From: Sphingomonas yabuuchiae
Lineage (GTDB): Bacteria > Pseudomonadota > Alphaproteobacteria > Sphingomonadales > Sphingomonadaceae
Length of the DNA: 33,954 nt
Assembly: GCF_001477495.1 (NCBI RefSeq)
Contig: NZ_LDTF01000042.1
Span: 1 to 33,954, forward strand
Direction of reading: 5' to 3'
The position numbers were made by a program, and so were the translations under genes. Every line of letters starts with the position of its first letter. The first letter of the stretch is position 1. Shown here in pieces: positions 16,867 to 26,220 of the stretch. A model generated the notes under the pieces. That model ran no database searches. It saw only the letters and a list, made by a program, of their open reading frames with translations, and had not been told where the DNA came from.

Positions 16867-16917
16867 CCGGGGAAGTCGTCAAAGGCCATGTCGCAGCGTG
16901 GCCCGGCGTCTCTTGGC

Positions 16918-16941
16918 CTTCGACTATGCTCAGGTTGAACG
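16918..16941 (-). repeat. 24-base dispersed repeat, copy 3
   Basis: Reverse-strand copy of the unit at 11120-11143. With copy 4 it flanks the palindromic element at 16979-17182 in inverted orientation. Confidence 0.68.
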
Positions 16942-16978
16942 AATGTTAGGCCGGATCGACATTTGGCCTGCCTCTTTT

Positions 16979-17182
16979 CCCTCTCCCCTGGATAGGGGAG
17001 AGGGTTAGCGGAGCTTGCCAGCCTGCTGGCTAGCGCAGCTTGGGTGAGGGGTTGAGCAAGCCTTCGGCTCGCGCTCGCTTACGCGAGCATTCACCCCTCA
17101 CCCAGCTCCGACTAAGCCTTTGCTCTCGCAAAGCCTAAGTCTGCGCAACCCTCTCCCCTCTATGAGGGGCGAGGGGAGAAGG
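16979..17182. repeat. MITE-like ~200-base palindromic element
   Basis: Nested inverted repeats. The outer arms each contain an AGGGGAGAGGG-type block (16979-17006 and 17147-17182). Inner arms GCTTGGGTGAGGGG (17039-17052) and CCCCTCACCCAGC (17094-17106) enclose a loop with further hairpins, including CTCGC/GCGAG near 17070-17086 and GCTTTGC/GCAAAGC near 17116-17133. No open frame with coding character is present. It may be a non-autonomous mobile element or a REP-type structure. The remainder of 16867-17290 holds copies 3 and 4 of the 24-base repeat and no gene. Confidence 0.6.
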
Positions 17183-17233
17183 GCATGGTCGGGTGTCGAT
17201 TCGGCCTAGGGAGCGAGGGGCTATCCCTACAGC

Positions 17234-17257
17234 CGTTCACGCTGAGCGAAGTCGAAG
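17234..17257 (+). repeat. 24-base dispersed repeat, copy 4
   Basis: Plus-strand copy ending CTGAGCGAAGTCGAAG, the outer right partner of copy 3 around the palindromic element. Confidence 0.7.
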
Positions 17258-17290
17258 CGCACGCCTCGCCATCGCCCCTTGGCGTTTCGC

Positions 17291-17740
17291 CTATTCCCGC
17301 CCTTCGCGCTCCAGATAGGCGATCACGTCCGCCCGGGCGAGCGGATCGGGCAGGCCGGGGAAGGTCATCTTTGTGCCCGGCGCGAAGCGTTGGGGCGAGG
17401 TCAGCCAGCGGTTCATCGTCGCGCGGTCCCAGCGCCCGCCGACCCGCTCCAGTGCGGCGGTATAGCCATAGCGCAGGCTACCGCCCGCGACCGGCTTGCC
17501 CATGATGCCGTGCAGGTTCGGCCCCGCCCGGTCCAGTTCGCCCTTGCCGATCGTGTGACAGGCCAGACACTGGCCGAAGGTCCGCGCCCCCGCATCGGCA
17601 TCCGCGACCCGCATTAGCGCGTCGAACGACGGGTTGGGGCCAGCCCCCTTCAGCCGCTCGGCCCGGTCGCCATCGCCGCAGCCGGCCAGGGCCAGGCAAG
17701 GCAGGATGGCGAACAGGGCGGTTGATCGGGGCGGCTTCAT
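17291..17740 (-). CDS. Lipid-anchored class I cytochrome c
   Basis: Small periplasmic electron carrier. The 149-residue precursor has a signal peptide with the lipobox LALAGC (Cys21 would be lipidated), then a single haem c site CLACH (Cys58, Cys61, His62). The probable distal ligand is Met125 in GTKMTFPG, with LHGIMGKPVAGG between them, as in mitochondrial-type cytochrome c. The C-terminal helix is DVIAYLEREG. It is probably attached to the periplasmic face of the inner membrane. It is divergent from the antiporter gene, with 113 bases between them; the partner oxidase or reductase is not in the window. Confidence 0.92.
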   Translation of the reverse strand: MKPPRSTALFAILPCLALAGCGDGDRAERLKGAGPNPSFDALMRVADADAGARTFGQCLACHTIGKGELDRAGPNLHGIMGKPVAGGSLRYGYTAALERVGGRWDRATMNRWLTSPQRFAPGTKMTFPGLPDPLARADVIAYLEREGRE

Positions 17741-17817
17741 CGCGCCGCCCTAACGCCGCCACCGGGTCATAACCGATTGGACGAATCGCCCCATCGTCGT
17801 TTCGTGGGATTAACGAC

Positions 17818-17846
17818 CTGACAAGCGCGACCAAGCCGGGTTAGGC
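17818..17846 (+). promoter_or_regulatory. Candidate promoter of the antiporter gene, possibly leaderless
   Basis: CTGACA, 17 bases, TTAGGC. The -10 ends seven bases before the ATG at 17854 and there is no Shine-Dalgarno in that interval. Confidence 0.42.
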
Positions 17847-17853
17847 TGTCGCC

Positions 17854-19632
17854 ATGGCACTTCGGTTAGACAATCAGGGCTTTTCCGACGCCCTCGTGAT
17901 CCTCGGGTCGGCGGGGATCGTCATTCCGGCCTTTGCGCGCTTTCGGGTCAGCCCGGTCATCGGGTTCATCCTGGTCGGGCTGCTGGTCGGCCCGGCGGGC
18001 CTGGGATCGCTCGTACCCCATGCGCCATGGCTCTATTATCTAACGATTTCCAACCCGGAATCGATCGAGCCCTTTGCCGAGTTTGGCATCATATTATTGC
18101 TGTTTTCCATTGGGTTGGAGCTATCCTTTCGCAGGCTTTGGGCGATGCGACGGCTGGTGTTCGGCACCGGTGCGGCCGAGCTGATCGGCGCGGCGACGCT
18201 GATCGGGATCGCGCTCCATATGCTGGGGCAGGGCTGGGCGGGCGCGATCGGGCTGGGCCTCGCCCTCACCCTGTCGTCGACCGCGTTGGTGCTGCCACTG
18301 GTCGGCACGACGAGTCCCGTGGGTCGGGGCGCCTTCGCGATGCTGCTCTTCGAGGATCTGGCGCTGGTCCCGATCATCTTCGCACTGGGCGCGATGGCCC
18401 CGACCGCCAGCGACGAAGGCTGGGTCGGAATTGCAGGCGTCGCCTTGCGCGGCGGGTTGACCGTGGTCGCCATGTATCTGGGCGGCAAGCTGGTCCTGCC
18501 GCGCCTGTTCGCCCAGGCCGCGCGAACCAAGAGCCCGGAACTGTTCCTTGCCGCCTCGTTGCTGGTCGTCATCGTCGCCAGCGTCGCGACCACGGCGGCG
18601 GGCCTTTCACCGATCGTCGGCGCGCTGCTCGCCGGACTGCTCATTGCCGAAACCGAGTATCATTCGGAGGTCGAGGTGATGACCGCGCCGTTCAAAGGAC
18701 TGGCGCTGGGTGTATTCCTCATCACCGTGGGCATGAGCCTGGACCTAAGGCTGATTGCGAAGAACTGGGACTCGCTGCTGCTCGCCGTGGTCGGGATCGT
18801 CGCGGTGAAGGCGATCGTCACCTATCTGCTGCTGCGGATCGCCCATGCCCGGCGCGGCGTGGCGGCGGAGACAGGCCTGTTGATGGGCAGCCCGTCCGAG
18901 ACGACGCTGATCGTGTTGGGCACCGCGGCGCAGGCGCAGCTGATCCTGCCCTCGACCGCCAGCTTCTGGCAGACGGTGACCGCGATCGGCCTGACCATCA
19001 CCCCGCTGCTCGCCAAGGCGGGCCGCGTCATCTCGCGCCGGATCGAGGCACGCGGCGCCGACGGCCCCGCCGCGCCCGAATTGGAGGCGGACGGCGGCCG
19101 CACGGTCATCATCGGCTTCGGGCGCGTCGGCAAGATGATCGCCGACATGCTGACCGTGCACGGCCAGACCTATGTCGCGGTGGAGGCCGATATCGATTCG
19201 GTCGGCGAGGCGCGGCGGGCGGGCTATCCGGTGCTGTTCGGGGACGTGGCGCGGGCGGAGCTGGTCGACAGGCTGAACCTGCCCGCCGCGCGCGCGCTGA
19301 TCCTGACGATGGACGATCCCGTCCTGACCGTCCGGCTGGCGCGGCGCATTCGCGAGGCCGCACCCGACCTGCCGATCATCGCCCGCGCGCGCGACATGGC
19401 CCATGCGACCGAACTCTACCGGGCGGGGGTCAGCGAGGCGGTGCCCGAGACGCTGGAGAGCTCGCTGCAACTGTCGGAAGCGGTGCTGGTCGACCTGGGT
19501 GTCGCAATGGGGCCGGTGATCGCCTCGATCCACGAAAAGCGCGACGAACTGCGCCAGGTCATCCGGCGCGAGGCGCAACTCCAGCGCGAGCCACGTATCC
19601 GGCGGCTGCGACGCCTGGGGGAACAAAACTAA
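17854..19632 (+). CDS. CPA2-family monovalent cation:proton antiporter with TrkA-N domain (KefB/C-like)
   Basis: Inner-membrane K+/Na+:H+ antiporter. The 592-residue protein has a Na_H_Exchanger domain of about 12 hydrophobic helices (residues 12-390; for example VGLLVGPAGLG and LLFSIGLELSFRRLW, the family's conserved acidic/charged segment). A cytoplasmic RCK/TrkA-N domain follows from about 413, with the Rossmann motif VIIGFGRVGKMIADML and an acidic strand end VAVEAD. That domain binds NAD(H) in relatives. The C-terminus is basic. It resembles KefB/KefC in layout; whether it is glutathione-gated cannot be told. The ATG follows a -10-like element directly. It is convergent with valS and shares the hairpin at 19639-19663. 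Confidence 0.94.
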   Translation: MALRLDNQGFSDALVILGSAGIVIPAFARFRVSPVIGFILVGLLVGPAGLGSLVPHAPWLYYLTISNPESIEPFAEFGIILLLFSIGLELSFRRLWAMRRLVFGTGAAELIGAATLIGIALHMLGQGWAGAIGLGLALTLSSTALVLPLVGTTSPVGRGAFAMLLFEDLALVPIIFALGAMAPTASDEGWVGIAGVALRGGLTVVAMYLGGKLVLPRLFAQAARTKSPELFLAASLLVVIVASVATTAAGLSPIVGALLAGLLIAETEYHSEVEVMTAPFKGLALGVFLITVGMSLDLRLIAKNWDSLLLAVVGIVAVKAIVTYLLLRIAHARRGVAAETGLLMGSPSETTLIVLGTAAQAQLILPSTASFWQTVTAIGLTITPLLAKAGRVISRRIEARGADGPAAPELEADGGRTVIIGFGRVGKMIADMLTVHGQTYVAVEADIDSVGEARRAGYPVLFGDVARAELVDRLNLPAARALILTMDDPVLTVRLARRIREAAPDLPIIARARDMAHATELYRAGVSEAVPETLESSLQLSEAVLVDLGVAMGPVIASIHEKRDELRQVIRREAQLQREPRIRRLRRLGEQN

Positions 19633-19638
19633 ACCAAC

Positions 19639-19669
19639 CCTCCCCAAGCAGAGCTTGGGGAGGAATTTT
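19639..19669 (+). terminator. Intrinsic terminator between the antiporter and valS genes
   Basis: CCTCCCCAAGC (19639-19649), loop AGA, GCTTGGGGAGG (19653-19663), then AATTTT. It is an 11-base perfect stem serving the plus strand. It may also stop valS transcription, because T-rich sequence follows on the other side too. The arm is shared with the palindromic element at 11210-11335. Confidence 0.75.
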
Positions 19670-19673
19670 AAGA

Positions 19674-22346
19674 TCAGCCCAGACGACCGAGCGCCGCGTG
19701 CAGCCGCGCGGCCTCGGCCATCTTGTCGGCATGGTCGGCGCGGGCCTTCTCGACCGCCTCGGGCTTGGCGCGCTCGACGAAGCTGGCATTGCCCAGCCGC
19801 CCGCCCAGTGCGTCGCGTTCCTTCTCGACCGCCGCGATGGCCTTGGTGAGGCGCTGGCGTTCGGCGTCGAGGTCGATCACGCCTTCCAGCGGCAGAACGA
19901 AGGTCGCTTCGTCCACCACAACCTGCGCCGCACCGCCCGCGACTTCGCCCTCGGCAGCATCGACACGGGCCAGACGCGCCAGTGCCGAAGCCTGACGGGT
20001 CAGGCGCGCCGTCGTCCCCTCGTTCGCGTCACGCACATGCATGGCCAGACGCGCGCCCGGCGGCACGTTGAGTTCGGTGCGGGCAGCGCGGATTTCGCTG
20101 ACCAGGCGGATCAGCCAGTCGATCTCGCGCTCCGCTTCGGGATCGAGCGCGCGGGCGTCGGCCATCGGCCACTGGGCCACGATCAGGTCATGATCGCGCG
20201 CGCCCATGGCGTGCCACAGTTCCTCGGTGATGAAGGGCATGAAGGGGTGAAGCAGGACCAGGATCTGGTCGAGCACCCAGCCCGCCACAGCGCGCGTTTC
20301 CTCGCCACCCTCTTCGCCACCCTGCAGGACCGGCTTGATAAGTTCGAGATACCAGTCGCAGAAGCGGCTCCAGACGAACTGGTATATCGCGTTGGCCGCC
20401 CCGTCGAACCGGTAGTCGGCGAGTGCCAAGTCGACCGCCTGAACGGTCTTCACCGTCTCGGCGATGATCCACTTGTTGACCGCGAGGCTGGCGTTCGGCG
20501 CCTCCAGCGTCGCGGATGCGCCGATGCCGTTGGCCTGGGCAAAGCGCGCCGCGTTCCACAGCTTGGTCGCGAAGTTGCGATAGCCCTCGACCCGGCGTTC
20601 ATCCATCTTGATGTCGCGGCCCTGGCTCTCCATCGCCGCCATGAAGAAGCGCAGCGCGTCGGCGCCGTACTGGTCGATCAGGCCCAGCGGATCGACCGTA
20701 TTGCCCTTCGATTTCGACATTTTCGAGCCGTCGGCGGCGCGGACAAGACCGTGGAGATACAGCGTCTTGAAGGGCACCTCTTCCATGAAGTGCAGACCCT
20801 GCATCATCATCCGCGCATCCCAGAAGAACAGGATGTCGAAGCCGGAGATCAGCACGTCGTTCGGGTAGCGCCCCGCCAGCGTCTTGTCGCCGTTGTCGGG
20901 CCAGCCGAGCGTCGCGAACGGCCAGAGCGCCGACGAGAACCAAGTGTCGAGTACGTCCGGATCGCGAGTCAGGGTGACGCCCTCACCCGCCTGCGCCCGC
21001 GCTTCTTCCTCGGTTTCGGCGACGAACACGCGGCCGTCATCGGCAAACCAGGCTGGGATCTGGTGGCCCCACCAGAGCTGGCGGCTGACGCACCAGGGCT
21101 GGATATTCTCCATCCAGTTGAAGAAGGTCTTCTCCCAGGCCTGCGGTACGATCTTGATATCGCCGCCGCGCACCGCCTGGATCGCGGGCTGGGCCAGCGT
21201 CTTGGCGTCGACATACCATTGGTCGGTCAGCCAGGGCTCGATCACCACGCCCGAACGGTCGCCGAACGGCGTCTGGATCGTACGCGGCTCGGCGTCATGT
21301 TCTTCGCCGTCCTTGTCGATATGCGGGATCAGGACGCACTCGTCCTTCAGCCGCGCGACCACCGCCTTGCGCGCGTCGGCGGTCGACAGGCCGAGGAACG
21401 TGTCCGGGATCAGACCGTCCGAGGTCTGGCAGATATGCGCCTTGCCATCGAGCATGTTGAGCATGTCGCGCGCTTCGATACCGGCGCGGCGGCCGACCTC
21501 GAAATCGTTGAAGTCATGGCCCGGCGTGATCTTGACGGCGCCCGACCCCAGTTCGGGGTCGGCATGTTCGTCGGCGACGATCGGGATCAGGCGGCCGGTG
21601 ATCGGCAGGCGCACCTGCTTGCCGATCAGCGCGGTGTAGCGCGCGTCGTCTGGATGGACCGCGACCGCCATGTCGGCCAGCATCGTCTCGGGCCGGGTCG
21701 TCGCGACCTCGATAAAGCCCGATCCATCGGCCAGCGGATAGCGCAGGCGCCAGAAGCTGCCCTTCACTTCGCGCGTCTCGACCTCCAGATCGCTGATCGC
21801 GGTGCCGAGCCCGGCGTCCCAGTTGACCAGCCGCTTGTCGCGATAGAGCAGTCCTTGGTTGTACAGGTCGACAAAGACCTTCAGCACCGCCTTGCTGAAG
21901 CCCTCGTCCATGGTGAACCGTTCATTGGCCCAGTCCATCGAGCAGCCCAGACGACGCAGCTGGCCGGTGATCTGGCCGCCGCTCTCCGCCTTCCACGTCC
22001 ATACCTTTTCCAGGAACTGGTCACGGGTGAAGTCGGTGCGCTTCTGCCCCTTCGCGTTCATCTGGCGCTCGACCACCATCTGGGTCGCGATGCCCGCATG
22101 GTCGGTGCCGACGACCCAGAGCGCATCCTTGCCCTTCAACCGGGCGTGGCGGACCAGAATGTCCTGCAACGTGTTGTCGAGCGCATGGCCGATATGCAGG
22201 TTGCCGGTGACGTTGGGCGGCGGATTGACGATCGTCCAGGGCTCGGCATTCGGGCGATCGGGGCGGAACAGCCCCTTTTCCTCCCAATGGCCATACCAGC
22301 GGGCTTCGATTGCGGCGGGGTCGAACGTCTTGGGCAGCTCAGTCAT
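19674..22346 (-). CDS. valS: Valyl-tRNA synthetase
   Basis: Charges tRNA-Val; a class I synthetase with an editing domain. The 890-residue product shows the HIGH motif (residues 51-54, in NLHIGHALD), the KMSKS motif (542-546, in [10 protein letters not shown]), the editing CP1 domain between them ([11 protein letters not shown] at 215-225, [10 protein letters not shown]) and the anticodon-binding helices after about 620. A C-terminal coiled-coil follows with [12 protein letters not shown] and [12 protein letters not shown], as in other ValRS. It starts 42 bases downstream of the LOV kinase stop. Convergent with the antiporter gene. Confidence 0.98.
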   Translation of the reverse strand: MTELPKTFDPAAIEARWYGHWEEKGLFRPDRPNAEPWTIVNPPPNVTGNLHIGHALDNTLQDILVRHARLKGKDALWVVGTDHAGIATQMVVERQMNAKGQKRTDFTRDQFLEKVWTWKAESGGQITGQLRRLGCSMDWANERFTMDEGFSKAVLKVFVDLYNQGLLYRDKRLVNWDAGLGTAISDLEVETREVKGSFWRLRYPLADGSGFIEVATTRPETMLADMAVAVHPDDARYTALIGKQVRLPITGRLIPIVADEHADPELGSGAVKITPGHDFNDFEVGRRAGIEARDMLNMLDGKAHICQTSDGLIPDTFLGLSTADARKAVVARLKDECVLIPHIDKDGEEHDAEPRTIQTPFGDRSGVVIEPWLTDQWYVDAKTLAQPAIQAVRGGDIKIVPQAWEKTFFNWMENIQPWCVSRQLWWGHQIPAWFADDGRVFVAETEEEARAQAGEGVTLTRDPDVLDTWFSSALWPFATLGWPDNGDKTLAGRYPNDVLISGFDILFFWDARMMMQGLHFMEEVPFKTLYLHGLVRAADGSKMSKSKGNTVDPLGLIDQYGADALRFFMAAMESQGRDIKMDERRVEGYRNFATKLWNAARFAQANGIGASATLEAPNASLAVNKWIIAETVKTVQAVDLALADYRFDGAANAIYQFVWSRFCDWYLELIKPVLQGGEEGGEETRAVAGWVLDQILVLLHPFMPFITEELWHAMGARDHDLIVAQWPMADARALDPEAEREIDWLIRLVSEIRAARTELNVPPGARLAMHVRDANEGTTARLTRQASALARLARVDAAEGEVAGGAAQVVVDEATFVLPLEGVIDLDAERQRLTKAIAAVEKERDALGGRLGNASFVERAKPEAVEKARADHADKMAEAARLHAALGRLG

Positions 22347-22388
22347 GACGCTGCCTTAATCACCCGCGCGGCGTGACGCCAGATGCTA

Positions 22389-24011
22389 TCAGGTCCGGGC
22401 GCCCGGCCGGTCGAGCACCGCGCGAATCCGCTCGTTCAGGTCGGCGCGGCGATAGGGCTTGCGGATCAGCTCGTAGGAGCGCGCGCCCTCGTCGATCGCC
22501 TCGTCGGCAAAGCCCGTGGTCAGCAGGATGGACAGATGCGGATAGTCGCGCCGCACCACCTGCGCCAGCGCGACGCCGTTCATGCCGCCGGGCATCAGGA
22601 TATCGGTGAAAAGCAGTGCGAAATCGCTGTCCTTCGCCAGATGGTCCAGCGCTTCGCGCGCGCTGCGGGTCAGGACGACGTCATAGCCCAGATCCTCCAG
22701 CATCGACTTGCCGAGATCGCCGACATCATCCTGATCTTCGACCATCAGCACCCGCTCGACCCCGCCGCTGCGTGCGGGCTGTATCGGCGTGGCGCGGCGT
22801 TCGGTGACGCCGGCGGCACGCGGAAAATAGAGCGCGATCGTCGCGCCGTCCGCATCCGTTTCGACCGTGGCGAGGCCGCCCGACTGGCGCATGAAGCCAT
22901 AGACCATGGCCAGCCCCAGCCCTGCGCCCTTCCCCATCTCCTTGGTGGTGAAGAAGGGGTCGAAAATCTTGTCGGCGATCTGCGGATCGAGACCCGGCCC
23001 GGTATCGGCAACCTGCACGACGACATATTCGCCCGCATCCAGATTGGCGGGCCCCTCCGGGCTGTCGCCGGACTGGATCATGTTGCGGGTCGAGATGGTG
23101 ACCTCGCCCTGACCCGACTGGCGGCCGATCGCCTCGCGCGCATTCGTGACGATGTTGAGGAGCGCCATCTCGGCCTGAACCGGGTCGATTCGACAGTTCC
23201 AGAGATTTTCCTCCAGCCGCTGCCGCATCACCACGCCATCGCCCGCCGTGCGGTTCAGGATCGGACGGAAATCCTCGATCAACTGGTTGAAGTTAAGCAA
23301 CCGGTCGCGAAGCTCCTGCTTGCGGGCAAAGGCGAGCAGTTGCTGGGTCAGCGTCGCGCCCCGCGCGGCGGCGGCGGCGATCGCCTCGACCGCACGACGG
23401 CCGCCGCGATCGCCCTGATCGACCCGTGCCTCCAGGATATCGGCATAGCCGATGATGACCTGGAGCAAATTGTTGAAATCGTGCGCGATGCCGCCGGTCA
23501 GCTTGCCGACCGCTTCCATCTTCTGCGCCTCGTGCAACGCATCCTCGGCCTCGCGGCGGCGCGAGATGTCGAGCTGGCTGCTGAAGAAATAGACCAGCTC
23601 GCCCGCATCGTCATAGACCGGCGAGACGAACAGCGCGTTCCAGAAGGTCGAGCCGTTCTTGCGATAGTTGAGCAGTTCGACCGCGATCTCGTCGCGCCGC
23701 GCGATCGCCGCGCGGACCTGCGCCACCACGTCGCGATCGGTTTCCGGTCCCTGGAGAAAGCGGCAATTGGTGCCGAGGATTTCTTCCTCGGAATAGCCGG
23801 TCATGAAGCTGAAGGCTTCGTTGCAGAAGACGATGGGATTGTCCGGTTGCCGCGGATCGGTGACGATCATCGGCATCCGCGTCGTCTTCACCGCGGCGAA
23901 GAAGATGTCGGACTGGCCCGAATGCGGCTGTTTCGCATCGGCGATCGGGGGGGACGACACGTGCGAGCGCGTCGATTTCGACAGATCGGGCGTCTCGGGT
24001 GTCGGGTTCAT
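22389..24011 (-). CDS. LOV-domain hybrid histidine kinase with C-terminal receiver
   Basis: Predicted blue-light-sensing kinase, 540 residues, no membrane segment, so cytoplasmic. Domains: a LOV domain at about 37-150 with the photoactive cysteine in GTNCRFLQG (Cys83) and the flavin-contacting NYRKNGSTFWNAL and FFSSQLDIS; HisKA with GGIAHDFNNLL (phospho-acceptor His177); HATPase_c with N-box IVTNAREA (Asn290), DTGPGLD (336-342) and GKGAGLGLAM (360-369); and a receiver at about 420-530 with EDQDD, Asp470 (FTDILMPGG) and Lys518. The layout matches known LOV-HK-RR photoreceptors. The upstream open frame to 24194 runs into the next gene, so I place the start at ATG 24011. It lies between a popZ-like gene and valS, apparently an insertion into that block, and is preceded by a GGAAC-N16-GGTT element. 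Confidence 0.93.
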   Translation of the reverse strand: MNPTPETPDLSKSTRSHVSSPPIADAKQPHSGQSDIFFAAVKTTRMPMIVTDPRQPDNPIVFCNEAFSFMTGYSEEEILGTNCRFLQGPETDRDVVAQVRAAIARRDEIAVELLNYRKNGSTFWNALFVSPVYDDAGELVYFFSSQLDISRRREAEDALHEAQKMEAVGKLTGGIAHDFNNLLQVIIGYADILEARVDQGDRGGRRAVEAIAAAAARGATLTQQLLAFARKQELRDRLLNFNQLIEDFRPILNRTAGDGVVMRQRLEENLWNCRIDPVQAEMALLNIVTNAREAIGRQSGQGEVTISTRNMIQSGDSPEGPANLDAGEYVVVQVADTGPGLDPQIADKIFDPFFTTKEMGKGAGLGLAMVYGFMRQSGGLATVETDADGATIALYFPRAAGVTERRATPIQPARSGGVERVLMVEDQDDVGDLGKSMLEDLGYDVVLTRSAREALDHLAKDSDFALLFTDILMPGGMNGVALAQVVRRDYPHLSILLTTGFADEAIDEGARSYELIRKPYRRADLNERIRAVLDRPGART

Positions 24012-24019
24012 GCCCAACG

Positions 24020-24044
24020 AACCCGGACGGGTGCCCCCGGTTCC
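24020..24044 (-). promoter_or_regulatory. EcfG-like promoter element before the LOV kinase gene
   Basis: Minus-strand GGAAC (24040-24044), 16 bases, GGTT (24020-24023). The general-stress sigma factor EcfG of alphaproteobacteria recognises GGAAC-N16/17-CGTT; this differs at one base. Only eight bases separate it from the ATG, so the message would be leaderless. Confidence 0.38.
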
Positions 24045-24084
24045 GCTCGCATCGTGATGCACGTCGAAAAGCCGGCGGGCAGGA

Positions 24085-24639
24085 TCAGCGCCCTTCGCGC
24101 GTGATCCGGGCGATCTCGCGCGCGACCATCGCCTCGACCATCTCGGGCAGATGGGTGTCGAGCCATTCGCGCAGCATCGGGCGCAGCATGTCACGGACCA
24201 GCCCTTCGAGCGTGCCGTCGCTGGTAGGTTCGGGCTTGACCATCATACGGCTGAGCGCCTCCAGGGAACCACGGCTGGCCTCGGCCACGCGCGGGGAAAC
24301 GATCGCCTCTTCCGCGTCGTCCAGATCGGCCTGGACCGGCGGGGCGACGGGTGCGGGAGCGGCGACATGCGCCACCGGCTCAGGGGCCGGAGCGGGTTCG
24401 GGGGCCACGGCGCGCATCGCCGATTCGGCGGCGCGGGCGGCGGCGGCCTCGACCTTCATGCGCAGCGGCATGGGATCGCTGAGTTCCAGAACCTCGGGCG
24501 AATCATCCTCGACCGCAGGCGCGGGCACCGGGCGCGGCTGGCGACGCTGACGCGCGGGCACCTCGCCCTCTTCGGCAATGATCCGTTTGATCGAGGAGAG
24601 GATCTCTTCCATCGACGGCTCGGCGCTGACATCACCCAT
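24085..24639 (-). CDS. DUF2497/PopZ-like polar organiser protein
   Basis: A 184-residue protein with the PopZ architecture. The N-terminal helix EPSMEEILSSIKRIIAEE is followed by a long Pro/Ala/Glu-rich disordered middle (about residues 25-125) and a C-terminal helical block LEGLVRDMLRPMLREWLDTHLP and MVEAMVAREIARIT. In Caulobacter PopZ forms a polar matrix that anchors the chromosome origin and signalling proteins; here the function is inferred from the DUF2497 family. ATG 24639 matches the family N-terminus best; ATG 24654 is possible. It follows tolC by 42 bases and is probably in the same operon as pcm-tolC. Confidence 0.85.
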   Translation of the reverse strand: MGDVSAEPSMEEILSSIKRIIAEEGEVPARQRRQPRPVPAPAVEDDSPEVLELSDPMPLRMKVEAAAARAAESAMRAVAPEPAPAPEPVAHVAAPAPVAPPVQADLDDAEEAIVSPRVAEASRGSLEALSRMMVKPEPTSDGTLEGLVRDMLRPMLREWLDTHLPEMVEAMVAREIARITREGR

Positions 24640-24681
24640 GACCGCAAACCCCATTCTTGCCCCCAAGGCCCCTGTCCGGCC

Positions 24682-26214
24682 TTATTGCCGGCTTGGTGCC
24701 TCCGCACCTGTGGTTAATGCGGGGCTTCTGTCAACAGGGGCGTTGACGTCGGCATCGAGCGGACGGGTGATCGCCGCCGTCTGCGCCGGGGTTCCGGCGG
24801 TCGTGCTGGCGACCGGCGCGGGCTCGCCGTCGCCGCCCCAGTCGCTAATCTTGTTGCGGACACGCTTGTAGTTGGTGACCGGATCGTACAGCGAACCGCC
24901 GTCCAGCCCCAGGTCGCGCGCCTCGGCATTGCCCATCGCGGCGATCAGCGCGAAGCCCGCGACATAGGCATCGCGCCGCGCCGTCACCAGCGTCACCTGG
25001 CTGTTCAGCAATTCCTGCTCGGCGTTCAGGATGTCGAGCACGGTACGGGTGCCGACGCTGTTTTCGGCCCGCACGCCCTCCAGCGACAGCGAGTTGGCGC
25101 GCACCGCCGATTCGGCGGAGGCGATCACCTGCTGCGAGGACTGCCACACGGCGTAAGCCGAGCGGACCTGCGCCACGACCTGCCGCTCCGTGCCGGTCGC
25201 ATTCTCCAGCGCCTGGCCGCGCAGGGCCTCGGCCTGACGGACCTGCGCGGCCGGGCGACCGCCCTGGAACAACGGCATGGACAGCTGGACGCCGACGGTC
25301 GCGTTGACCCCGGAGGTCGGCACGTTGCCCACGCCCGGCGGCGCGTTCAGCGAACCGAGATAGTTGAAATAATTCCCGCTCGACACCGCCGCCACGCGCG
25401 GCAGCCGGTTGGCGCGGGCGACGTTGATGTCATAGCGGGTCGCATCCGCCGAACGCCGCGCGGCGATCAGCTGCGGATTCTGATCCAGCGCGACCGCGAC
25501 CGCCTGGTTGGGTGAAGCAGGCAGCGCGGGAAGCGCGGGCGGCTGCTCCAGGCCGACGGGTGCGATGCCGACGATGTTGACGTAATTCTCGCGGCTGGAG
25601 ATCAAATTGGCCTGCGCCGACTGAAGCTGCGCGCGCGCCTGCGCCAGCCGCGCCTCGGACTGGGCGACGTCGGTGCGGGTCAGGTCGCCCACCTGGAACC
25701 GGTCGCGCGAAGCGCGCAAATTGGTGTCCAGCACATTGACGTTGCGGGTATTGAGATTGACGATCGCTTCGTCGCGGATGACGTTCATGTACGCCGCGAC
25801 GACATTGGTGAAGAGGTTGGCCTCCACCCCGCGCAGCTGCGCCCGGCCCGCATCGACCCGCGTCTCGGCGGCACGCACCGCATTCTTGACCGCACCGCCC
25901 TGATAGAGCGGCACCGACAATTGCACCTGCCCGGACCCGACGCGTTCAGGGTTCAGGAAGTTGTTGTTGGCAACGACGATATTGTCGATGATCTGCGCGT
26001 TGGATTGCAGCGACGGCAGGCCGCTGGACCGTGCGATCGGCACATTCTCATCGGTCGCGCGCTGGGCGGCACGCTGGCCGGTGATCGTCGGGTTGGTCTG
26101 GTACGCCCGCACCATCGCCTCGCGCAGCGTCTCCGCCGACGCCGATCCGGCAAGCAGCAGGGCCGAACCGATCAGGACGCCGGAGGTCAGGGAGGAAGTC
26201 AGGTGCAGGCGCAT
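24682..26214 (-). CDS. tolC: TolC-family outer-membrane efflux/secretion channel
   Basis: Outer-membrane trimeric channel for type I secretion and multidrug efflux. The 510-residue precursor has a signal peptide ending GSASAETL, then two internally repeated OEP units of long amphipathic helices. Diagnostic stretches are LREAMVRAYQTNPTI, SVPLYQGGAVKNAVR and its repeat SMPLFQGGRPAAQVRQAE, and NSVGTRTVLDILNAEQELL, which is a strong TolC signature. The C-terminal ~55 residues are a low-complexity Ala/Thr/Pro tail. It starts six bases after the pcm stop; the pump partners are not in the window. Confidence 0.95.
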   Translation of the reverse strand: MRLHLTSSLTSGVLIGSALLLAGSASAETLREAMVRAYQTNPTITGQRAAQRATDENVPIARSSGLPSLQSNAQIIDNIVVANNNFLNPERVGSGQVQLSVPLYQGGAVKNAVRAAETRVDAGRAQLRGVEANLFTNVVAAYMNVIRDEAIVNLNTRNVNVLDTNLRASRDRFQVGDLTRTDVAQSEARLAQARAQLQSAQANLISSRENYVNIVGIAPVGLEQPPALPALPASPNQAVAVALDQNPQLIAARRSADATRYDINVARANRLPRVAAVSSGNYFNYLGSLNAPPGVGNVPTSGVNATVGVQLSMPLFQGGRPAAQVRQAEALRGQALENATGTERQVVAQVRSAYAVWQSSQQVIASAESAVRANSLSLEGVRAENSVGTRTVLDILNAEQELLNSQVTLVTARRDAYVAGFALIAAMGNAEARDLGLDGGSLYDPVTNYKRVRNKISDWGGDGEPAPVASTTAGTPAQTAAITRPLDADVNAPVDRSPALTTGAEAPSRQ

Positions 26215-26220
26215 AGTCCC

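Noticed and set aside
18027..22376. Very long open frame (about 1450 codons) on the plus strand
   Set aside because: It runs out of frame through the antiporter gene and then antisense to valS. Its translation is Arg/Asp/Gly-rich with no domain, as expected for shadows of GC-rich genes.
22383..24104. 573-codon open frame antisense to the LOV kinase
   Set aside because: The minus strand encodes an unmistakable LOV-HisKA-HATPase-receiver protein; the plus-strand translation has no recognisable features.
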